From Nitrososphaerota archaeon (GTDB taxonomy: Archaea > Thermoproteota > Nitrososphaeria > Nitrososphaerales > JACPRH01): a DNA stretch of 6,349 bases. A program made the translations under genes and the position numbers. The DNA lies in contig JARPAQ010000010.1 of NCBI GenBank assembly GCA_029460375.1, positions 1 to 6,349 on the forward strand, read 5' to 3'. Below are positions 1-4,107 of the stretch, piece after piece (within the stretch, counting starts at the first letter, position 1; the number at the start of each line of letters is the position of its first letter). The notes beneath the pieces are model-generated. The model made no database searches, was not told where the DNA came from, and was given only the letters and a program-made list of their open reading frames with translations.

Positions 1-1
1 A

Positions 2-451
2 AAACGTATAGATGCAGTTTCTGTCATCGTAGGGCACGCCTGGCCTAGATACCTTAGAAAATTGAAGACTCTTGATGGTGGAAAAGCGATCTTTACAGGT
101 TTTATTCCATCATCTCTTCTGCCAAGAGTGTATAACGCTTGTGATGTCTTCATTCAGCCATCTACGACTGAGCTACAGAACCTCGCGGTTCTCGAAGCTA
201 TGGCTTCGGGTCTCCCTACCATTGGAGTCAATTGGGGACCGATCCCCGAGTTGGTTAATGATGGTGTAAATGGCTTTCTCTTTGAGCCGTACAATTCAGA
301 TGATTTGAGAAAGAAAATCGAACTCTTTCTTGAGAACGATCAGCTTAGAAAAGATATGCGGGCCGCATGTCTAAAGATGGTTGAGAGACACTCACTGACA
401 AGAACCGTAGATGAATACATCAAGCTTTACGAAGAATATTCAAGATCATAA
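2..451 (+). CDS. GT4-family glycosyltransferase, C-terminal part (5' end outside window)
   Basis: This frame is open from base 2 to the TAA at 449-451, so the 149 visible codons are the C-terminal half of a larger protein. The TTG at 62 is an internal codon, not a start, because in-frame coding sequence continues to the window edge. The visible part is the nucleotide-sugar-binding Rossmann domain of group 1 (GT4) glycosyltransferases. It holds TGFIPSSLLPRVYNACDVF followed by the family EX7E motif in TTELQNLAVLEAMASGLP (glutamates at partial residues 57 and 65), then GPIPELVNDGVNGFLF. GT4 enzymes are retaining transferases that move a sugar from an activated donor to a lipid, sugar or protein acceptor, usually at the cytoplasmic membrane face. 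The acceptor cannot be read from this half. The convergent GT28 and decarboxylase genes make a lipid acceptor plausible, but that is inference. Family call is firm; substrate unknown. Confidence 0.9.
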   Translation, partial: KRIDAVSVIVGHAWPRYLRKLKTLDGGKAIFTGFIPSSLLPRVYNACDVFIQPSTTELQNLAVLEAMASGLPTIGVNWGPIPELVNDGVNGFLFEPYNSDDLRKKIELFLENDQLRKDMRAACLKMVERHSLTRTVDEYIKLYEEYSRS

Positions 452-469
452 ATCCTGTAGCTCCTCACT

Positions 470-484
470 AGGACTTTCAGTCCT
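470..484. terminator. small hairpin between convergent 3' ends (possible bidirectional terminator)
   Basis: AGGACT (470-475) and AGTCCT (479-484) form a perfect 6-bp stem with a 3-nt loop. It sits in the 32-bp gap between the stop codon of the GT4 gene and the stop codon of the convergent GT28 gene, touching the latter. The position suits a shared transcription end. The stem is short and has no strong T-run on either side, so this is a weak call. Confidence 0.3.
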
Positions 485-1635
485 TAATACGCAATAGTCT
501 CAAGTAGAACTTTAGCAATTTCGAACGTCCCACCTAAACCTTTTGAAGCCTCAATATTCGAGATTAGGTGACCTCTCAAATCCTCATCCTTCGTGAACCT
601 TTCTACCAGTCGAGGTACATCATTTGGCTTTCTTGCAACAAGCCCTAATCCTCTTGATTCAATATACCTGACGTTCCCCACCTCCTGACTCATGACTGCA
701 GGATAGACGTCCAAGATCAAAGGAACCCCCAGAGTTATGGCCTCTGAGACGGTGAGGGCTCCCGCCTTGGTGACTATTATATCAGCAGCTTGCATGTAGG
801 GGGATACATCAGGCTCGAAACCCCGAACCACAGCGTGTTTCGCATTGTGTACAGATACGTGCAACAGATAATTCTCAACTTTGCGTCTGAGTTCTTTGTT
901 CCTTCCACATAAGATGGTTAGGTGATAAGGTTCTTTCAGTTTCAGCAAGCTTCTGACTATTGGAAAAGTGTTCTGAGTCCCTGCTCTCCCTCCCATGACC
1001 AAAATATGAGGTTTCTCCTCACACTCTAAGCATGAGCCAAACTTGTGGATTCGACTCTTTTCTACTTGTCCATTTAATAACTTTGGATGAACAGGCATCC
1101 CTAACACCTTCACCTTAGAGTTGGGTGCTCCGAATTGTATCAGCTCTTTCTTCGCTTCTTCGCTTGCAACTATAAAGAGGTCGATATCTCTGTCATACCA
1201 GCCTGGAGGCATCTCTTCGCCTATGTCTATCACCACACCGATAGTCTTCGGTTTGGGATCATGTAACTTTCTAATTGCCTTGACTACATACCCTACGATC
1301 CATGGATTGGTGAAAACAACCGCGTCGGGTCTCTCTCTTTCGAGTAGTTGTATCATTGAATTTAGGGTAAATGTGAGAAGTGCGCCTGACTTGACTAAAC
1401 TTGAACGGTAAAAGACTTGGAGGCCGAGCGTATTCCAAATTAGGTTCTTGGCTAAAAGGTAGTTGTAGAGATTTACTACCAAATAGGCTATACTGTTTGT
1501 CTCCTTCAGCACATCCACTACTGACACTTCAACTCTGTTCGCAGAAACTATGCGAAGTGCTTCTGCCAAAGCCTTTGAAGCGTTTAGAGGTCCGTTTCCT
1601 GCATCAGAGTAGCAAATCAATACCCTGCCATTCAA
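484..1635 (-). CDS. MGDG-synthase/MurG-like GT28 glycosyltransferase (possible lipid glycosyltransferase)
   Basis: This 383-residue protein has the two-domain GT-B layout of the monogalactosyldiacylglycerol synthase/UgtP branch of GT28. The N-terminal acceptor domain runs roughly from residue 1 to 180 and the C-terminal donor domain from 208 to 380. The best signatures are LVMGGRAGT (212-220) and TKAGALTVSEAITLGVPLIL (289-308), followed by QEVGN (317-321), which match the family's donor-binding TKxGxxTxxEAxxxGxP...QExxN pattern. Relatives add glucose or galactose to diacylglycerol at the membrane; an archaeal homolog may glycosylate archaeol or a related lipid (inference). Two things are odd. 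The N-terminal GGGH-type motif reads DAGNGPLNASKAL (11-23), with Pro where His is expected, and a CLEC pair (202-205) lies in the interdomain linker. The start is TTG at 1635, just 3 bp after the upstream radical SAM stop. No ATG fits, since the one at 1631 is out of frame. It is the last gene of the psd operon. Confidence 0.88.
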   Translation of the reverse strand: MNGRVLICYSDAGNGPLNASKALAEALRIVSANRVEVSVVDVLKETNSIAYLVVNLYNYLLAKNLIWNTLGLQVFYRSSLVKSGALLTFTLNSMIQLLERERPDAVVFTNPWIVGYVVKAIRKLHDPKPKTIGVVIDIGEEMPPGWYDRDIDLFIVASEEAKKELIQFGAPNSKVKVLGMPVHPKLLNGQVEKSRIHKFGSCLECEEKPHILVMGGRAGTQNTFPIVRSLLKLKEPYHLTILCGRNKELRRKVENYLLHVSVHNAKHAVVRGFEPDVSPYMQAADIIVTKAGALTVSEAITLGVPLILDVYPAVMSQEVGNVRYIESRGLGLVARKPNDVPRLVERFTKDEDLRGHLISNIEASKGLGGTFEIAKVLLETIAY

Positions 1636-1638
1636 GAG

Positions 1639-2733
1639 TTAAACGAAACCTCCTGATAGAAATTCGTGGAGCGCGTGAATTGCATCGCGAGTATCTTTCT
1701 TTACGAGCAACTTGGCTGCCGACAGAGGGTGGCCTTGCCTGAGTAACTCATTGAATTCTACTAGTGTGGATGCTAGATAGTAGAATGGGTCATGGTCTCT
1801 AAAAGCCTGCTGTGAACATAGGTCACAGGGCTCTTCTTCAAAATCAACTCTACCAAGTTCAAGTAGATTGCCATACTTCTTCTCAAGGGTAAAGCATCGG
1901 TATAGGTCGAGATTCCAGTCCAAGTAGAAGAGATTACTACCTCCATAACATCTGTATTTTCTTGGAACACCCTGATAGAATCTTACCAAGTTGTTCAGAG
2001 ACTCGTTTGGATTATGGACACTTATTCCCTTGAAGTTCTTCTTAGCCAGTTTTATATCCTCAACCGATCTCTCAATATCATTTACATTGAGTAGTAGTTC
2101 CTGCATTTCATTAGAAGCCTTGTATGATGAAGACTGAATGAGCTGAGGATATGAGAATACCACCTTGCTAAAACCGAGATCAGTAACTGATTTTAGGATT
2201 CTAGAAATGTCTAACGCTGATCTGGTTAAAAGGACACCTGCATATGTCTTTATTCCAACCTCCTCTAAGCATTCTCTGGCGTGTATTGCAACCTTTCTAA
2301 GATTAGGAATCTTGCGGGTCAGCCCCATTCCTCCACCGTCATCCAGATCAACCGAGATGCCCACCAGTCTGATATCCGCATCTTTAAGGCGTCTAGCAAC
2401 GCTCCTAGTAACCAGGATTCCGTTGGTAGGCATATACGTGATTACTATATCCTTCTTGTGGAGATAATCACAGATCTCAAAAACATCTGGGTTCATCAAT
2501 GGCTCACCTCCGGTAAGGGCAGTCATTCGAAAACCATTGTTGCAGAGTATGTCCACAGCCTTCTTTGCATCGTCAAAATGAACATATTTCCACGAAGATC
2601 TTGGCACAAGGTAGAACCTGCAAGTAGTGCAAACAGCATTACAATAATTAATGATGGCCCAGAAAAGTGTTTTCGGGGGATTATTTACATCGAGTTTTCT
2701 TAAGTCCCTGACGATTTGGATAGGATCTACCAT
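1639..2733 (-). CDS. radical SAM protein with SPASM/twitch-like C-terminal cysteine cluster
   Basis: This is a 364-residue radical SAM enzyme. The N-terminal TIM-barrel domain carries CxxxCxxC at C31, C35 and C38 (YCNAVCTTC), which binds the [4Fe-4S] cluster that cleaves S-adenosylmethionine, and the SAM-contacting GGEP motif at 75-78. A C-terminal segment holds C262, C280, C303 and C306 (CX17CX22CX2C), including FYLDWNLDLYRC. This resembles the first half of a SPASM/twitch domain and suggests one auxiliary Fe-S cluster. The start is fixed at ATG 2733, because the codon just upstream (2736-2734) is an in-frame TGA. A GGGGAT stretch a few bases upstream may serve as ribosome binding site. It lies between psd and the GT28 gene in a tight operon, so lipid or glycolipid modification is a reasonable guess; the substrate cannot be read. 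It is clearly paralogous to the C-terminal half of the protein at 4108-6174. Peptide modification is an alternative, since SPASM enzymes often act on peptides. Confidence 0.92.
   Translation of the reverse strand: MVDPIQIVRDLRKLDVNNPPKTLFWAIINYCNAVCTTCRFYLVPRSSWKYVHFDDAKKAVDILCNNGFRMTALTGGEPLMNPDVFEICDYLHKKDIVITYMPTNGILVTRSVARRLKDADIRLVGISVDLDDGGGMGLTRKIPNLRKVAIHARECLEEVGIKTYAGVLLTRSALDISRILKSVTDLGFSKVVFSYPQLIQSSSYKASNEMQELLLNVNDIERSVEDIKLAKKNFKGISVHNPNESLNNLVRFYQGVPRKYRCYGGSNLFYLDWNLDLYRCFTLEKKYGNLLELGRVDFEEEPCDLCSQQAFRDHDPFYYLASTLVEFNELLRQGHPLSAAKLLVKKDTRDAIHALHEFLSGGFV
1648..1654 (-). promoter_or_regulatory. Shine-Dalgarno-like AGGAGGT for the GT28 gene
   Basis: On the minus strand AGGAGGT lies inside the last codons of the radical SAM gene, 12 nt before the TTG start of the GT28 gene. 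The match to the archaeal anti-SD is strong, but the spacing is longer than the usual 5-9 nt. It supports translation of GT28 from the shared transcript and the choice of the TTG start, because an in-frame stop (the radical SAM TAA) prevents a start further upstream. Confidence 0.45.
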
Positions 2734-2850
2734 TCAGCCATATCCCCAGCCTACGTCCAGATCTACTGCCATAATGGCAGGACAAGCCATAATAGTTCTG
2801 GTAAGAAAACGAAGATACGAGTGCTCTTGTTGAATTGAAACAGTCTTCAA
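2734..2850 (-). CDS. possible small ORF of 38 codons between psd and the radical SAM gene
   Basis: The whole gap between psd and the radical SAM gene is open in one minus-strand frame. A TTG start at 2850 overlaps the psd stop as TTGA. A GGTGGAG Shine-Dalgarno-like stretch lies about 6 nt upstream, inside the psd end. The TGA stop at 2736-2734 directly abuts the radical SAM ATG (TGAATG). The product is about 38 residues; a shorter version from ATG 2790 is 18 residues, MACPAIMAVDLDVGWGYG. No family is recognised. The arrangement suggests translational coupling from psd to the radical SAM gene. A short peptide with a Gly/Trp/Tyr-rich end next to a SPASM-like radical SAM enzyme could also be a modification substrate, but this is speculation. 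A 38-codon open frame can easily arise by chance, so confidence is low. Confidence 0.25.
   Translation of the reverse strand: MKTVSIQQEHSYLRFLTRTIMACPAIMAVDLDVGWGYG
2766..2780. repeat. 15-bp perfect palindrome CTGCCAT-A-ATGGCAG
   Basis: Two 7-bp arms flank a single central A, midway between psd and the radical SAM gene. The left part, GCCATAAT (2768-2775), is repeated directly at 2786-2793, 18 bp away. It may be a regulator site or a small RNA hairpin that tunes expression inside the operon. If the small ORF here is real, the palindrome falls inside it. No function can be assigned. Confidence 0.45.
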
Positions 2851-3527
2851 GCTAACTCCACCTGTCCTGACCCCGATACAGAATCATTTCTGAACGTCGC
2901 CACAATAGATTCACCTGCACGAATCTTTATTCCTGGTTTAACAAGGATTCGTAATCCTACTGCATCAGAGAGAATCAGATCTACCTGGGAACCTAACCTA
3001 ATCTTCCCTATCCGTTCACCAATCTTTAGATACGCACTAGATTCTACATCTAAAATAACTCTTCTTACTAGGTAGGCCGCCATCTGTACCACCCCAATCC
3101 TGATACCGTCGCCTTCAATGACCAGAGTGTTCCTCCCATCAGTGGCCTTGAGCCCGAACAACCTCTTTGAGAAGAGCTTCCCTGACCGACGCTCAACTAT
3201 CAGAGCCTTCCCAGAGATCGGCGCCCTATTGACGTGGACATCGAAAGGAGATAGGTAGATTCCGATAATATGACCACCAGAAGGGAACAACCTGTGCTTG
3301 TCAAGTTCTTCCAAATGAACCTTTCTGCCGAACTTTGTTGGAACAGGTGACTCACTGGCACGAAAACTCTTTACGTAGATTATTGTTCCGTCTGCTGGAG
3401 AAACAACCACGTTTATATCTGAAGGCGGATCTCTTTCTGGGTCTCTGTTGAACCAGAGAAGAAACCAGATAGAGCCAGCAAGGGCTACTGAAAATATGGC
3501 AAGAGTCCATATGGCAGGAACAGCCAT
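2847..3527 (-). CDS. psd: short-form phosphatidylserine/archaetidylserine decarboxylase proenzyme
   Basis: This pyruvoyl-dependent enzyme decarboxylates the serine headgroup of a phospholipid to ethanolamine at the membrane; in archaea the substrate would be archaetidylserine. From ATG 3527 it has 226 residues, close to the usual length of the short family. An N-terminal membrane segment (about 4-25) is followed by FNRDPERDPP, matching the family's FFRDPxR. SPADG (43-47) carries the catalytic Asp46, and FDVHVNRAPISG carries His98. QMAAYLVRRV follows. RLGSQVD provides Ser180, the expected self-cleavage site that becomes the pyruvoyl group, giving a beta chain of about 179 residues and an alpha chain of about 47. 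The frame stays open upstream to 3782, adding 85 residues and a second hydrophobic stretch, but that region is antisense to the CFI-box gene. A TATA-like box lies about 30 bp before ATG 3527, so the short start is preferred; GTG 3533 or 3542 are alternatives. It heads the minus-strand operon. Confidence 0.93.
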   Translation of the reverse strand: MAVPAIWTLAIFSVALAGSIWFLLWFNRDPERDPPSDINVVVSPADGTIIYVKSFRASESPVPTKFGRKVHLEELDKHRLFPSGGHIIGIYLSPFDVHVNRAPISGKALIVERRSGKLFSKRLFGLKATDGRNTLVIEGDGIRIGVVQMAAYLVRRVILDVESSAYLKIGERIGKIRLGSQVDLILSDAVGLRILVKPGIKIRAGESIVATFRNDSVSGSGQVELA

Positions 3528-3552
3528 GACCACATCTGACACGATAGCTAAC

Positions 3553-3562
3553 CTTAAATATT
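3553..3562. promoter_or_regulatory. shared TATA-like element between divergent psd and CFI-box genes
   Basis: The stretch CTTAAATATT reads as TTAAATA on plus and TATTTAAG on minus. Its centre is about 27 bp before the plus ATG at 3585 and about 30 bp before the minus ATG at 3527 (24 bp before GTG 3533). These are the spacings expected for leaderless archaeal transcripts in both directions. Neither start has a clear Shine-Dalgarno site. On the minus strand the purine-rich GTGAA just upstream could act as a BRE. One box would then set two divergent, possibly mutually exclusive, transcription starts. Confidence 0.55.
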
Positions 3563-3584
3563 CACTACTGGATAAGTATTCGTT

Positions 3585-4037
3585 ATGGCTCAACACGCCT
3601 TGAGCAAAGAAGAAGATGACCATATAAAGAAGCAAGTTCAGATAATAGTTCTGAGAAACGAGGATTCGTCGATAGTGTTGGGAGATAAATTGGAAGAGCG
3701 ATTGAAAGAGAGGGGACGCCTTCCGATTCTTAAGGGTTGTTTCATTGCTACGGCTGCTATGGGATCTGATCTTCATCCTCATGTGAGCTATCTAAGAAGG
3801 TTTAGGGACAACATAGTTCTACGCTCGCGTTACACTGAGGCGTTCGAAAAGATTCTCGATATCTATTACAAGTTCAGCCCACCTATCGCTGGGTCAATCA
3901 AGCGCAGAGGAGCATTACAGCTGGTTGTGAGACTTACTGTGGTATACCCTCTAATATTCTTCCTGAAGGAATTCGTCAGAGTCTTCAATTATGTTTCCCA
4001 AATGAAAGAAGACGCAAAGACTGTGACGAAAGGCTAA
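3585..4037 (+). CDS. small CFI-box protein of unknown function
   Basis: This 150-residue protein has a charged N-terminus (1-50) and then the CFI-box pattern. GCFIATAAMGS (51-61) is followed by VSYLRRFRD (67-75), the Y/F-rich YYKFSPPIA (94-102), and a hydrophobic segment near 111-127 (LQLVVRLTVVYPLIFF) with a charged tail. The Cys-Phe-Ile-Ala-Thr-Ala-Ala core with downstream LRxFRD and YYxxSPxxA is a recurring C-terminal domain of unknown function in archaea and bacteria, often ending in a membrane-associated helix. The usual Tyr after ATAA is Met here. The ATG at 3585 is chosen because a TATA-like box lies about 27 bp upstream and no Shine-Dalgarno site is visible, which fits a leaderless start. 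The upstream ORF extension of psd overlaps it antisense and is judged spurious. A role in lipid metabolism is not shown; only the neighbourhood suggests it. The conserved Cys52 may be a modification or redox site (inference). Confidence 0.85.
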   Translation: MAQHALSKEEDDHIKKQVQIIVLRNEDSSIVLGDKLEERLKERGRLPILKGCFIATAAMGSDLHPHVSYLRRFRDNIVLRSRYTEAFEKILDIYYKFSPPIAGSIKRRGALQLVVRLTVVYPLIFFLKEFVRVFNYVSQMKEDAKTVTKG

Positions 4038-4062
4038 ACTCGTAACCCTTAGCTCGCCGCTC

Positions 4063-4080
4063 AGAAACGCCAAGAAACGC
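4063..4080 (+). repeat. direct repeat AGAAACGC x2 at 10-bp spacing upstream of the fusion gene
   Basis: AGAAACGC occurs at 4063-4070 and again at 4073-4080, so the copies are exactly 10 bp apart, one helical turn. The second copy runs into the TTAA of a weak TATA-like box before ATG 4108. The purine-rich GAAAC could be BRE, and the phased copies could be an activator or repressor site. Two copies only, so chance is possible. Confidence 0.4.
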
Positions 4081-4086
4081 TTAACC
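4072..4086 (+). promoter_or_regulatory. weak BRE/TATA-like promoter for the SDR-radical SAM gene
   Basis: AAGAAACGCTTAACC places a purine-rich BRE-like AGAAAC ahead of a weak CTTAAC TATA-like core centred about 26 bp before ATG 4108. That is the spacing of a leaderless transcript. The 70-bp gap after the CFI-box gene is long enough for a separate promoter, but read-through from the CFI-box promoter is equally possible. Confidence 0.3.
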
Positions 4087-4107
4087 CTCTTGCAGAGCTG
4101 ATAGTGC

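Noticed and set aside
1121..1411. Plus-strand open frame of 96 codons
   Set aside because: It is fully antisense to the GT28 gene, which has clear family motifs. The translated sequence shows no recognisable domain.
1629..1631. ATG on the minus strand as start of the GT28 gene
   Set aside because: It is out of frame with the GT28 protein. TTG 1635 is in frame and follows the upstream stop by 3 bp.
2165..2703. Plus-strand open frames of 100 and 140 codons
   Set aside because: Both are shadows of the radical SAM gene on the minus strand, which carries CxxxCxxC and GGEP.
2651..2833. Plus-strand 60-codon frame ending RYECSC
   Set aside because: It overlaps the start of the radical SAM gene antisense, has no promoter or ribosome binding site, and resembles no known small protein.
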